Origin: Epiperipatus broadwayi
Lineage: Eukaryota; Onychophora; Udeonychophora; Euonychophora; Peripatidae
Assembly: GCA_028023455.1 (NCBI GenBank)
Contig: JAQFVV010000023.1
Location: 1,851,501-1,915,500, forward strand
DNA length: 64,000 nucleotides
Reading direction: 5' to 3'
In this document: piece after piece, positions 50,895 to 61,418 of the stretch
Numbering within the stretch: position 1 is the first letter of the stretch
Layout of the letters: the number at the start of each line of letters is the position of its first letter
Made by a program: the position numbers and the translations under genes
Notes under the pieces: model-generated
Told to the model about the DNA's origin: nothing
The model's database searches: none
What the model saw: the letters and a program-made list of their open reading frames with translations, nothing else

Positions 50895-52532
50895 TTAGCC
50901 TAGAGAACAGTCATGCAGGTGTGCTGGAGGATGACTAATGCGCTTTGGTGCTGGTTTGCTGCTGTCTTTGGTTTGTTGGTCCTCTTTTCTTGTACTGCAT
51001 GTCTCTGTAGCTTCATTCCTTGTGGTTGCATCAGTATAATATAGTCTAAGTTGCTTTCGATGGCGATGATGTTGACATCCATCTGCTGTTTTGACTATAA
51101 GGGTGTGGAGTCCTTTCTGTTGGATCATGACTGCTGGAATCCATTTAGTGGGTCCTCTATACATTCTGCATAGCACTTTAGTCTGCAAAGCTAGTGGTGT
51201 TCTGGCAATCCTGGTGTTCCAATTTCTCATATTCATTTTTGTTATCAACTTTTTGTTGACTTCTAGTTTTATCTCTTTATTCAGTGATAACTGAATTGGT
51301 GGTCCTAGATACTGACCTATATCTTTTTTGACCACTTCAGGGTAATTAGCCTTTAATTTAGCTAATGTTGTGATCTGGTTCACCTTTGACACTGCAAAGC
51401 CTAAGTGACTGAACCAGTCATGGCCTAACAAGTTGCTGTGATCACCTGATGCCACTACCAGTGGTAGGTGTCTAGTTTTGTTAGGCATGGTTATTTTAAC
51501 TCTTGTCTGACCCAAGAGTTTTATTTTTTTACCCTGATAATCTGTTATAGTCCTAGTGCTAGGATGCAGATTATGTTTATTATTTTTATTAATGATAGCC
51601 CAAGTCTTTTTTGAAACAATAGACACTGCAGACCCTGTGTCTAGTTCCATTCTCACTGGCATATCATTAATCATTATACTATGTATAAATCCAGACTGAT
51701 TGTCCTTAATGTGATTTATACTGGCAACTTGTTTATTTTTCTTATAGTTGCCTTTGTTTTTTGGAATGGTTTTTTCCATTCTCATATTGGCTGTTTGTCT
51801 TTTTAAGTTTAGACATGCCACTCTTATATGACCGACATGCTTGCAAAATGAGCACACAGTATGGAGATGTGGACATTCTGTTTGCATGTGGATCAGTTCA
51901 TCACATCTATAACAATGCTTTACACTCATTGTTGTTGTTGAGCTAACTGAGTGCTTGTCAGACTCAGCCTTATGTTCAACTTTTTGAACAGTATAATTCA
52001 TTTTTTGTAATGGCTTTGCCTGACATGCTATAGACTCTGCCAGTGTGGCTTGAGTTACAGCCTTTTCAAAATCTATATCCGGTGTCATTAATAGTTTGAG
52101 TCTTAAATTATGATCGTTCATGCCACAAATGAAAAGATCGCGTAGTGCTTCATTTAAGAACTCTTTAAATAGGTACGTAAGTACTAATGTCCGGATTCGT
52201 GTGGCAAATTCTCTAGCTTTTTCTCCCTCTGCCTGAATACATAGATTAAAATAATATCTTTGCATTATTGTTAGCGGTTTGGGGGGAAAATATTCCGTGA
52301 GAATCGCCAACGCCTTCTCAAAATTCAAGTCAGCCAGTGTTTCTGACTCCATTTGCGATTTTAAAATATTATAAGTTTGCGACCCGATTATTGTTATCAG
52401 CGTCGCTAATTTTATTTCAGACTTTTTTATCTGATTGGCCTGCATATAGAAAATTAGGCGCTCTTTGTAGCTTGACCAGTTCTCAGGGAATCCTGGATCA
52501 AAAGCTTCCATCGAGCCAATTATACTAGCCAT
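50895..52532 (-). CDS. Gag-protease protein fused in frame to integrase-tail-like segment
   Basis: One 545-codon frame. Residues ~10-170 are Gag-like: helical, with a QRYYFNL / EFATRIR type capsid region. Two CX2CX4HX4C zinc knuckles follow at 207-220 and 227-240. A retropepsin domain has DTGS at 298-301 (catalytic Asp) and LLGHDWF at 368-374. After YPEVVKKDIGQYLGPPIQL, which resembles the linker before RT, the frame passes directly to a basic segment (453-498, VLCRMYRGPTKWIPAVM, then KQLRLYY). That segment resembles the C-terminal end of Ty3/gypsy integrases. RT, RNase H and the integrase core are absent, so an internal deletion has joined the ends without breaking the frame. It is a non-autonomous derivative; Gag and protease may still be functional. 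Confidence 0.85.
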   Translation of the reverse strand: MASIIGSMEAFDPGFPENWSSYKERLIFYMQANQIKKSEIKLATLITIIGSQTYNILKSQMESETLADLNFEKALAILTEYFPPKPLTIMQRYYFNLCIQAEGEKAREFATRIRTLVLTYLFKEFLNEALRDLFICGMNDHNLRLKLLMTPDIDFEKAVTQATLAESIACQAKPLQKMNYTVQKVEHKAESDKHSVSSTTTMSVKHCYRCDELIHMQTECPHLHTVCSFCKHVGHIRVACLNLKRQTANMRMEKTIPKNKGNYKKNKQVASINHIKDNQSGFIHSIMINDMPVRMELDTGSAVSIVSKKTWAIINKNNKHNLHPSTRTITDYQGKKIKLLGQTRVKITMPNKTRHLPLVVASGDHSNLLGHDWFSHLGFAVSKVNQITTLAKLKANYPEVVKKDIGQYLGPPIQLSLNKEIKLEVNKKLITKMNMRNWNTRIARTPLALQTKVLCRMYRGPTKWIPAVMIQQKGLHTLIVKTADGCQHHRHRKQLRLYYTDATTRNEATETCSTRKEDQQTKDSSKPAPKRISHPPAHLHDCSLG

Positions 52533-52982
52533 TTTTTTATTTTATTTTTCTCTGTTATCACGTGAGAAAAATATTTTTTTCGTATATTTGCGAGTTACCA
52601 CTCGATACGATTGTTGACAGATTTTTTACTCCGCTAGGGCGAGCTTCTGTCTTTTTAGCAAGGCCAATTTTGATTGGTTTATGAAGCACCAATCGTTTTT
52701 ATGATCACTTTATGTTTCCTCCCAGAAATAAGTGATTTTGACAGTGGCTGTTTAGTAAATACTATCGTGTATTTTACTTGTTTTGCCAGCAATAAGTGAT
52801 TTTAAGAATCACTGTTTAATAAATACAATTGGACCGTATTTAAGTGTGATTTAGTAATCACAGCTTCATAACTTGCGAGTGTGTGTCTAAATAATTGCGC
52901 ACTCGCTTATTTATGTTTTCCAAGTTTTTTCTTTTTCCAGCTGTGGGGAAAAAAAAAATCTTTTGTCCAACTGCACCAAATC
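52533..52982 (-). promoter_or_regulatory. Retrotransposon leader with primer-binding site
   Basis: This ~450-bp untranslated leader lies between the 5' LTR and the gag start. Just inside the LTR the minus strand reads GATTTGGTGCAGTTGG. TGG at this point is the expected start of a primer-binding site complementary to a tRNA CCA end. I could not identify the matching tRNA. The leader also holds two repeats of an ATAAGTGATTTT-type phrase (~52727 and ~52791). Confidence 0.55.
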
Positions 52983-53621
52983 TGTTGTGTTTGGTCTGGA
53001 TTACAGACCCAACTAACAGTAAATAATATAAAATAATACTGAAACAAGTATTATAATTTAATATATTTATTATGTACAAATATATACAAACAATATACAG
53101 TATACAAATGCATATTTATAAGTTGAATCTTGGAGTTTAACGTAACTCTTGTGTTCTGCCTGCCGCTTCCAGCCACACCTTATGGCTTGCCTCATGGGTA
53201 AGGTCTATGACTCTTCCAGCTGTACAAGACAGCTTGCCTTGAGCCGAGTGTGATCTTAGCAGCATCCGGTCTCTGTGGGACTTGCCTAGCTGCGTAGATC
53301 TAAATAGCATAGTGCTATTAATGGGAATACTTGCTGCTGTTTAGGTTAGCAGAGTTTCCCTGGGAGAATGCAAAGCATCTGTTTAGGTTAGACATGTTCT
53401 TCCCTGATTCTCACAAAAGGCTGACTATTTATACCCAGATCCCTGACCTTATTGAAAACCTTCGGATTCAGCAAGCATCATTGCTCATTGGCCTGTAATA
53501 ATCATTGGCTATGCTTTTATCTATACATCAGCCTATTGGCCTGAGGCAAACAATGCTTAATCCCATCAGATAAGGTGGCATCTGGAATAGTCCACTTTTG
53601 AGAGAAGAGAGGACTATAACA
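52983..53621 (-). repeat. 5' LTR of the retrotransposon
   Basis: This is a 639-bp copy of the LTR at 50236-50874, about 97.5% identical and of identical length. It is followed by CTAAC (53622-53626), matching CTAAC at 50231-50235, a 5-bp target duplication. At about seven sites it has TG or CA where the other LTR has CG. That suggests methylation-driven decay after insertion, stronger at this end. Confidence 0.9.
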
Positions 53622-53646
53622 CTAACCCTAAAACTAAACCTAACCC
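53622..53646 (+). repeat. Telomere-like array, right half
   Basis: CTAACCCTAAAACTAAACCT and the following CCTA units continue the array interrupted by the LTR element. Confidence 0.7.
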
Positions 53647-54837
53647 TACACAGTTGTTTTCTTATGTAGAAAGCAATAATTAAGCGAAAGACATCACTAA
53701 ATAGACATTGCAGAGTAGCAGCTTTGTCCAAAAACAGCGATTTAAAAATAAAAAAAAAGGTGGTCGTTTACTAAATACAAAATTAAAATTAAACAACTTT
53801 TTTAATAAAAAGGCATGAAAAAAAAGTTATAGCAATCAATAAATTAATAACAAAAAAAAAAAAAACAGCGATTCGATTTAAAAATATAACGTGGCCCCGA
53901 ACATTGTATTGTATTGTTTTTGACTGCCAACAATGCCATCAAGTGGCCAAGCCCAATTACATTATAATTACCGTAATGGTAATAATTTTCAAAATAACCA
54001 TTAAGTATTATAGTTTTTTTTTCTAGTTATAACTTTATACCTGTCATTCCATTTATTTTTTTTTTTTTGGTAAGCAACTTAATTATTCTGCCTACTTGAT
54101 TGCCAACAATTAATTTTTAAGATATTTGATTGCTTATCAATATATTCTTCTTAAATGACATATAAATTTTTAAAACAAATAAAAATATAAGCGTTTCTTT
54201 CTGCCATATTTCGAATTTATTTATTCAGTACAAATGATATACTTAAACATTCTACACAGTTTTCTCAAGAGATATATAAATTTATTTCTTTTCTTTTACA
54301 ACAGTAATATTAATCATATGTAGATAAATTTATTGAGTGTGACCTTTCATAATTAATACCTTCTGCTTTTCTGAATATCTCTGATTATATTAAAACAAAT
54401 AAATATACCATTAAAAGACAAACTGTTTTTATAAAGCACTGATGAGAGATCTTAATATATATATAAATGAACTTGTTCGTTATTTTCAAATTCTGAAAAC
54501 ATCATTAAAAAATAATTCAGTCACAGGATATTGTTCTATTAAATCTTAATTTTTATTTTTTTATACTCGCATTGTTTATGAGTAACTACATAACAAATAT
54601 ATTTAAAATCTGAGGGAAAATGATTTACTCTCTTTGTTTATATATATACTAAATTATGTTTAATTTAATATATAAATTTCTACTTATAAATTTACAATGA
54701 CTTTTGTTATTCTTATTGTTCCTTAAAGTTTTGACTATCTACCAGTCTTTTTCAAATTAAAATTGGCAAATGTATATTCATTGTAATTTATGCCCACTCA
54801 TATATACATCAATTTTATTTCTATTAATATTTTATAG

Positions 54838-54960
54838 ACAGGGTATGAGCACAGACTTTCACATGACCCACCACCCTCCACACCATCTCATAACACTGAT
54901 ACACCTGAACACACATATGTCGAAAAGATAAATAATCACCAATATACGTATTCATGCTAA
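54838..54960 (+). CDS. Candidate C-terminal exon, unknown protein
   Basis: A TTTTATAG acceptor at 54837 is followed by a 40-codon open frame to TAA (54958-54960): TGYEHRLSHDPPPSTPSHNT, then DTPEHTYVEKINNHQYTYSC. It is rich in Pro, His, Ser and Tyr, with NHQYTYSC at the C terminus, and resembles a cytoplasmic tail of a membrane receptor. Base composition is clearly less AT-rich than the surroundings, as in the confident SLC17 exon. No family is recognised and no other exon of the gene was found. It could be a chance frame within an old repeat. Confidence 0.4.
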   Translation, partial: TGYEHRLSHDPPPSTPSHNTDTPEHTYVEKINNHQYTYSC

Positions 54961-55689
54961 ACCAGCAATCATCAGTTGGTCCAGATTACCATCTCTACAC
55001 ATATATGCTACAAGTGCTCATATATATTTTATATAAATGCATGCTTAACTTATAGTTTGTGCACATGTTCTAACATGCACCTATTTGTGCCCATATTAAC
55101 AAATATAAAATTCCTAGATCTATACATTCGTAATATTTATAAAAATTAATACCCTTTTTCTAATTTATAAATATAAAAGATTATTGATTTTTATAAGATA
55201 TTTTAAATGTATAGATATGTTTACTATATACGTGTAGATATAGTATACAAATGTGTACGTATGTGCATAGATACATGTAATTCGTATAAATAATAGACAA
55301 AAAATTAGATTACAGAACTTTTTATGCACATATATCTATATGTATGTATTTATGCACCTATATATATATAGAATAGAATATTAATATTTAATGCGTGTAC
55401 TGATGTTGGGCATAAGATGTAACTAATATATATTATTTAATTATAGCTTTTAATAAATGATAATAATAAAAGACATTCTTAATTTAAAAATGCAAGAAAG
55501 GATATATTATTTTATTAAAATTTAGGATATATTGAAAAAAAATATTTTTTTTCAAATAACTTTAACCTTGCAATACAACATTATCATTATAATAATTGAC
55601 TAATTTTCTTTAAAATTATAAATTAAAAAAATTATTTAATAAATGGTATTGTTTAAAACCTCCATTTTTCTGCACATATTTCAATCATA
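54961..55689. other. Possible 3' UTR then AT-rich sequence
   Basis: Several (TA)n-rich stretches occur, with no consensus AATAAA close to the candidate stop. Nothing else is recognisable. Confidence 0.35.
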
Positions 55690-57550
55690 TGACTAAAGAC
55701 ATTTTTTTTAAAATGCAAATGATTACCAAGAAGCATTTTTTGTTGAATTAATATTCTTCAGAGTCAAATTCAAATGTTTTATTGTACGTTGACATTTGCA
55801 TAAATCATCAATATGTTTGATATTCTTAATTCTTCTTCCATCAATACTGAATCCACATTTGATTTATTCAAATCTCACTATTCTTATTATATAACGATTA
55901 CAAATAGTAGTTAGTAAGATGATAGCATGTGTTATTGTTTAAACTCTTTGCCAATTTTATGTTTCATCACAGCATATAATACCTTCTTGACCTAAATACA
56001 AATTCTTCATATGAAATAATAAAACATTCTAACACAGACATTTTTCTGAAAATTTCACAATTTAATTCTAACATGGACATTTTCCTAAAAAGTCCATAAT
56101 TTAACAAGCTCATTATAATCAATTAAGCACAGATAGAATTTTTACTATTTTCCAGTTTGTTCAAAATACATAAGTAAAGGTGCTTTCTATTTATCAATCT
56201 TTTCTGAAATTAGTTTGTTCATTGGGAAGCAACATAAGTTTCAGATTTATACTACTAAATTTTTTGTATATTCTTATTTGCATATGACATAAGAAAAATT
56301 GGGAAAGTAGTTTTCACATTATGTCAAGATTTCTTTCCTTGATATAGGAATATAATTTTTTTTTCCCAATCAGTAGTTTTCTCAATTAATTGTTACAATT
56401 TAGTCAATACTTTTTTATTGATTTTTTTATTATCAGTTTTTTTAAAAAAATTTGATATATCATCAATTCCAGTGACTTTTCAAAAATAACATTAAGCCTG
56501 ACACAACCTTATATTCCATTATTAAATGATATTTCATCAAAAAAGTAAATAGTCTTTTCTGTACAGTTTTTTATCTGTATTTTAGCTCTTTGTTACTTTA
56601 ATTATAATCAATCCATTAGTATATTTCAATAATCTATTCAACTCTTATTTTCCTGTATGCTTTTTGGAAATTACTATTTAATTTCTTTAAAAGATTTTAA
56701 CCTTTTTAATTCTGGCTTCTTTTTTTTGTGTGTATGTGATTACTATTATGTCTTTTGATCGTTGGTTAATTTGCTTTTCAGATTTTTCTCTAATTATTTT
56801 TACACTTTACTCATAGGTTATCCAAAAGTTCAAACTGCTTTCTGGTGTTTGTTTTAAAAGCAATAATTGCATTCTCAAAGTCACATATAAGATATTGAAA
56901 CAAGATTGTAGTTAATTTAAGATACAACTGAAGTTTGCATTAGAAATTTGTGATTTAGTTTCACAGGCATATTTTCACTATTAAAACTATTCATCTTCCA
57001 TTGTAACCGAGAATGAAATAAATCTGATTATTGTATGCTTTGGTCATTTAAAAATTATGACTACTTAAACATTCTCGTGCATTGTTTTTGCTTCCAAAGC
57101 CATATTTTTCAGTATCATTTTTTTTTTCTTCCATTTCCAATTTTAACTTTCAAATCATCAATCATTAAAATGCATTCTTTATCAGAAAAATTTATTAACT
57201 TTTGATTCTTTTCATTGCAGAACATTTTTGATTTCTTTTCCATTTGTTTGAGAAATTTGGACACAGATTTGTATTAAAGTAATGTCGAATGAGTGTCCAC
57301 AAAATGAAATTGTTATCAAACAATCATTCATTAGTTTACATTCTGGTACAAACTTCGCAACTCCCTTAATAATAATAAGATATTCTTAATAATAGACTAT
57401 ATTTTCCTGATCTGGCATTTCCTAGTTTAATTTACTTCATTAATACTTAACATGACAATGTACTCTAAGTGATCTATTTATTTCTTTATCATATTAAGTG
57501 GATTCTTAGTTCATATCTTGTTCTTTTTACATTCCAATGGTGAAATTTTC
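55690..57550 (-). pseudogene. Decayed LINE (endonuclease plus RT)
   Basis: Minus-strand translation shows, in order: an endonuclease motif remnant CILMIDDLKVKIGNG (about 57178-57134, cf. GDFNAKIG in LINE endonucleases); AYNNQIYFIL (~57035, cf. NQIDYIL); KLNHKF (~56960, cf. SDH); and far downstream the RT catalytic region GFSIDGRRIKNIKHIDDL (~55855-55802, cf. a YADD box). Spacing between the first and last motifs (~450 codons) fits a non-LTR element. Stops and frameshifts are numerous, so it is dead. The clade is not determined. Confidence 0.55.
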
Positions 57551-58901
57551 ATTGCAGACTCTTTTTTTTTTCAATTTTTGAATAGTGACATAAGTAACTA
57601 GTGATCCAAAAGCCTATAATTAAGTCATGGAAACCATTTATACTCATATACTAGGTGATGAAGAAAAAAAATCACTGAAGAAGAAAAAATAATTTTTTCA
57701 GAGTACTTATATTTTTAAAAATATTGCATTTGATTGCTAAATGGAAATAAGAAAGAAGTACTAAATAAGATGATATGCACCTTAAACAAAGTTAAAAAAG
57801 GGAAGTATTTAAACATTACAAGTAAATTATTTTTATTTATAATTAAATTATTGCTGTATAAAAATTATGCAAAAATAAACATTTACAATATGTTAAAAAA
57901 TGTATATTGTTAATAATAAAATAAATTCATACAATGCACATAAAGTAGTTTTATATATATATTCAAAAGGATAGATAATAAAATTAATGCATATTTAGAT
58001 TTTTAAAAGAATTTAAAGTTATTTGTATTATAAAATGTCTAAAAAATAATATTACATCAGTTATTTGTTTATGATCTTTAGTTATCACAGCATATAGTGA
58101 TATGTACTGTGAACTAAAAATTTAGAAAATAAAATGTTTTTTTTAATTTCTAATTTTCTTTTCAATATTTTTAATTATATATAATTCTAATTGCAAATAT
58201 GAAAATCAGAAATATGAATCATGTGAGAATCATTGCTTCAATACAAAATCTATCTCAATTTTTATTTATGGTTTATAGAAAAACAGTATTAGGAAAACAT
58301 TGGTGTTGGTTAAGCGTTAGCAATAATTGATTACATAGAGTCGTAAAACCTGTTTGTCAGCAAATCATTTGACTTTCGTACACTTGGATATGATAATGTA
58401 TGATGTAAATGATTGCAAGCAGATAGACAAAGTATATTCAAGTATTTCTGGCACCAGATAACCTAACTACTGACTCTCAGGTGTAGGAATAAATTCTTTA
58501 GATATAATTTCAATTCTAGAAAAAACAATCTGAACTGTATATTACTGAAACTTTAGAAATTATTGTATGTTTTTATTTAACAAATAAATTTTTTTATATA
58601 ACTTGAAGTTTTACATTTAATTTTAATTCATTCCTCTTTCATTTCTTCTATTTACTTTTGGAAAGTTTTATTTCCACTGTTATGAATAATGTATTAAAAT
58701 CATTTGTGTGTTGTGTGTTTCCTAATTAAATGATAGTGGGAGATTAAATATTTTTCCCATAAAAATTAAATTAGTAATTCAGCTGCATATATATAATTGA
58801 TTAAATTAATGAAAAAGAAATTAAGTTGTTTTAAGTGAACTTCATATAAGCAAAGCAAATTGATTATGATTGATCTTCATTCATAAGTCTTAATTTTAAT
58901 A
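57551..58901. other. AT-rich non-coding stretch
   Basis: No gene or repeat family recognised. Confidence 0.45.
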
Positions 58902-58909
58902 GGATTTTT

Positions 58910-60207
58910 GGTGCTTGTCTTATAGATAAAGATGCCATTGGATGGCGCCGTTTTCATGCTAAAACTATAAAATAGGACCATTCCTGGGCCGTTGATTATA
59001 ATAATTTTGCTGTGCTTTTTTGTAATGCGAAAATAAAAACAAAACAAAATCGTCTTTTATAAATATTATTTTTTATTAACGTATACAATTTAAATGATAA
59101 TAATAAATGTAAAATAAAATCAACAAATTCCAATTTGATTCATGGTTTTTTCTATCGTATATTGTTTTAATTGTGTTACGGCTTTTTTTTTATCAATTTT
59201 CTATCGGATATTTTTTTACTTGTGTTATGACTTTTTTTGTTGTTGTTGTTTAACTAAAAAATAATAATCGTAATAAAAAGTAAAATTTCTTAGTCTATTT
59301 TTTTAGTCTTCGTTTTACTTTTTTTTTTCTTTTTTTTACAGACAGAGAGATATTATGGCTATTTTTTACTTCAAATAGAATGACAATAAAAAGTAAAAGT
59401 TGTTACGGTTAGGTTTAGGTTTAGTTTTCGGGTTAGTTTTAGGGTTAGCTTTAGGGTTAGGTTTAGGGTTAGTTTTAGGGTTAGGTTTAGGGTTAGTGTT
59501 CTGTTGTTTATAATGCTAAAATAAAATAATTCAAAATTGTAACCGTGCTCTGACAAAAGAAAGAAACTCAAACTTTTTTAAACAACAACAAACACATATA
59601 AATGTCTTCTTTACTTATTAAACATGTTTATAATATTTGCTTTTTATGAAATTTACAAAAAATCATGTATATTTGTACTTTTCTTACCGGATATTTTTTT
59701 GGTACCGCTCTTTTTTAATTCAAAAATATACACATGCTAGAATCTTCTTTGAATCTTCTTTGTCTCATGGAATGTTACGAACAGTACATTACTTTACGCG
59801 TTACCTAATTGCAACTCACTAAAAGCATAGATATTTAACTTTTTCACAATTAAAACTTCAACAGAGTTCATTGTAAAAAGTCTTAGAATTATTACTTTAA
59901 AAATTCTGAACATTTCAATACTTTAAAATAACAAAAAAATCCAATGAAAACAACATTTCCATCCAATTCAAATACAAACTCTCTCATCAAACCATAACTA
60001 TTTTATAAACTATGAAAATTCGGAAAATGTATTTGCTGCAATGTGACATACACGCTGTACTGCGACGCAACATTCTGTAGCACAACAAAAAAGTTGTATT
60101 ATAGAAAATGCGGGTTCAAATGTGTCGGCCACAGAAACAGCATTTTTATGTGTTTTAGCATGAAAACCACACCATAGAACAGCGTTTTTACCTATAAGAT
60201 GAATACC
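58910..60207 (-). mobile_element. 1.3-kb TIR element with telomere-like array, copy 2 (inverted)
   Basis: Reverse complement of the 6461-7771 element across its whole length, with the same subterminal blocks (GGACCATTCCTGGGCCG near one end, GTGTCGGCCACAGAAACAGC near the other). Flanks GGATTTTT (58902-58909) and GGATTTTC (60208-60215) match at 7 of 8 bases. Together with copy 1 this forms an inverted repeat pair ~51 kb apart. No transposase; the frame at 59371-59571 is a translation of the array. Confidence 0.8.
59404..59498 (-). repeat. Degenerate telomere-like (TTAGGG)n array
   Basis: About 15 units of GGTTAG / GGGTTAG / TTTAGGGTTAG variants, longer than in copy 1 (about 50 bp) and at the same internal position. 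Length variation between copies implies expansion or contraction by slippage. Confidence 0.8.
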
Positions 60208-60391
60208 GGATTTTCAATTAAAAGTCAGAGCTAAATAAGTCTTGTTAAAGGGAAGATATAAAAGAATAAAGTTCTAAAAAAGAGTTGGACCTACCATTTC
60301 TAAACCAGTCTATAGTTGTAGGGACATTAATTATGATATTGCAAGCCTTAGAGTAAAATAATTTTATAGGTGCTTATCATATTTAATATAT

Positions 60392-60606
60392 CACTTATAA
60401 TAACTTCTTTCATATGCATTTCAATGCAAACAAATTTTCTTGAAAACTTCTTTATTTTCCTTACAGTTTGGGTTATTTTAAAGCAGGGGAGGTTTGAAAA
60501 GCTCTGATGAAGACTGCTGGACAGTCTAAACTGTAAGAAAAATAAAGAAGTTTTTAAGAAAATTTGTATGCATTGAAGTATATATGTAAAAAGTTATTAT
60601 AAGTAA
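60392..60606. repeat. Palindrome with hammerhead-like string
   Basis: The arms (TATGCATTTCAATGCA, AAATTTTCTTGAAAACTTC, TTTATTTTCCTTACAGTTT and complements) belong to the same family as 25491-25627. The centre has CTGATGA (60515-60521) followed by a 6-bp stem AGACTG/CAGTCT, but AAAC rather than GAAAC follows. Stem I does not pair convincingly. It is a likely relic of a Penelope-type end. Confidence 0.5.
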
Positions 60607-60805
60607 TAGATATATATATATGAAAAAGAAAAACAAGTTTTATATACATAAAACCTGCTATCACTTGTATTAATGATCAATAGATGGAGCTTTACCAAGA
60701 CCTCTAAAACAAGCGTATTCTGTTTACATAAAAAATTCATGCTTGCAAACTGATAGAAACGTTTTGCATAAATGCTTCGAGTTAGTGTTTAGGTCTAGTT
60801 TCTAA

Positions 60806-60865
60806 CTCCTATCCCTTCACCGATGAGAGCAAATCAGTTTGAAATCAGCTGATCTGAGGGTGGAG
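60806..60865 (+). ncRNA. Hammerhead ribozyme, array A unit 1 (core mutation)
   Basis: Outer stem I CTCC/GGAG, internal loop TAT/T, and inner stem I CCTTCA paired with TGAGGG (one G-U). GAAA and stem III TCAGCTGA with AUC triplet follow; cleavage is expected after C60854. The core reads CCGATGA: the invariant U4 is C, which should abolish or strongly reduce cleavage. Confidence 0.65.
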
Positions 60866-61221
60866 CAAAATGAAAGAGACAGTGAATATTGACTCTGATG
60901 TTTATGTAAACAGAATATGCTTGTTTTAGAGGTCTTGGTAAAGCTCCATCTATTGATCATTAATACAAGCGAGAGCAGGTTTTACATATATAAAACTTGT
61001 TTTTCTTTTTCATAAATGTACCTTTAAAGTTTTCTTGCAACGATATAGATTGCAGAAGCTTTGACTATATGGAGAAACTGAACTGATATCAGACCCATAT
61101 AGTTATCTGTTTTGATAGACTGAGTTTGAAGACATTAACATGTCTAAAAAATTCATGCTTGCAAACTGATAGAAGTGTTTTGCATAAATGCTTGGAGTTA
61201 GTGTTTAGGTCTAGTTTCTAA

Positions 61222-61281
61222 CTCCTATCCCTTCACTGATGAGAGCAAATCAGATTGAAATCAGCTGATCTGAGGGTGGAG
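61222..61281 (+). ncRNA. Hammerhead ribozyme, array A unit 2
   Basis: Same fold as unit 1 with a consensus core CTGATGA (61236-61242). Outer stem I CTCC/GGAG, inner stem I CCTTCA/TGAGGG, GAAA at 61257-61260, stem III in TCAGCTGATC, cleavage expected after C61270. Stem II (within GAGCAAATCAGATT) is weak, with a G-A opposition, so activity is uncertain. Confidence 0.7.
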
Positions 61282-61418
61282 CAAAATGAAAGAGAGAGTG
61301 AATATTGACTGACGTTTATGTAAACAGAATACACTTGTTTTGGAGGTCTTGGTAAAGCTCCATCTATTGATATATATATAAACACTTGAGAGTCAGTGTT
61401 TTAGATCTAGTTTCTATA

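Larger units (their letters stand above)
49594..53972. mobile_element. TIR element with telomere-like array, copy 3, interrupted
   Basis: The left end reads GGTACTTATAACGTAATCGG and continues GCCACTTGATGGCATT. The right end, reverse complemented, reads GGTAATTATAATGTAATTGG and continues GCCACTTGATGGCATT. The TIR is ~43 bp. The interior at 50025-50235 matches 6985-7200 of copy 1 and ends in the same CCCTAA-type array. The array is split by the LTR element and continues at 53622. The TIR sequence differs from copies 1 and 2, so this is a related, mosaic family. No target duplication could be seen. Confidence 0.65.
46180..54430 (+). repeat. Old duplication, copy 2, with nested insertions
   Basis: This interval repeats, in order, the blocks described for 39290-42640. 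Compared with copy 1 it has extra DNA at about 46475-48075 (unclassified) and at 49594-53972 (TIR element with an LTR retrotransposon inside). It lacks the Penelope-like insertion. The background sequence resumes after 53972 with the TAAGCAACTTAATT block and runs to about 54430. Confidence 0.6.
60620..61370 (+). mobile_element. Retrozyme-like array A (416-bp unit)
   Basis: It starts in (TA)n with an inverted partial unit (60624 to ~60731), then forward units with period 416 bp (GCTTGCAAACTGATAGAA at 60741 and 61157), ending at (TA)n near 61370. The units are non-coding and each has one hammerhead fold. Tandem hammerhead copies allow a transcript to be cut into monomers and circularised, as described for retrozymes. 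Confidence 0.8.

Noticed and set aside
50900-51082. Second minus-strand frame overlapping the gag-protease gene end, and plus-strand frames at 51091-51294, 51761-51946 and 52337-52528
   Set aside because: Shadow frames of the 545-codon retrotransposon gene.
59371-59571. 66-codon frame with LTLNLTLK repeats
   Set aside because: It is simply a translation of the TTAGGG-like array.
60392-60606. Functional hammerhead ribozyme in the palindrome
   Set aside because: CTGATGA and stem II are present, but the G of GAAA is missing and stem I does not pair.
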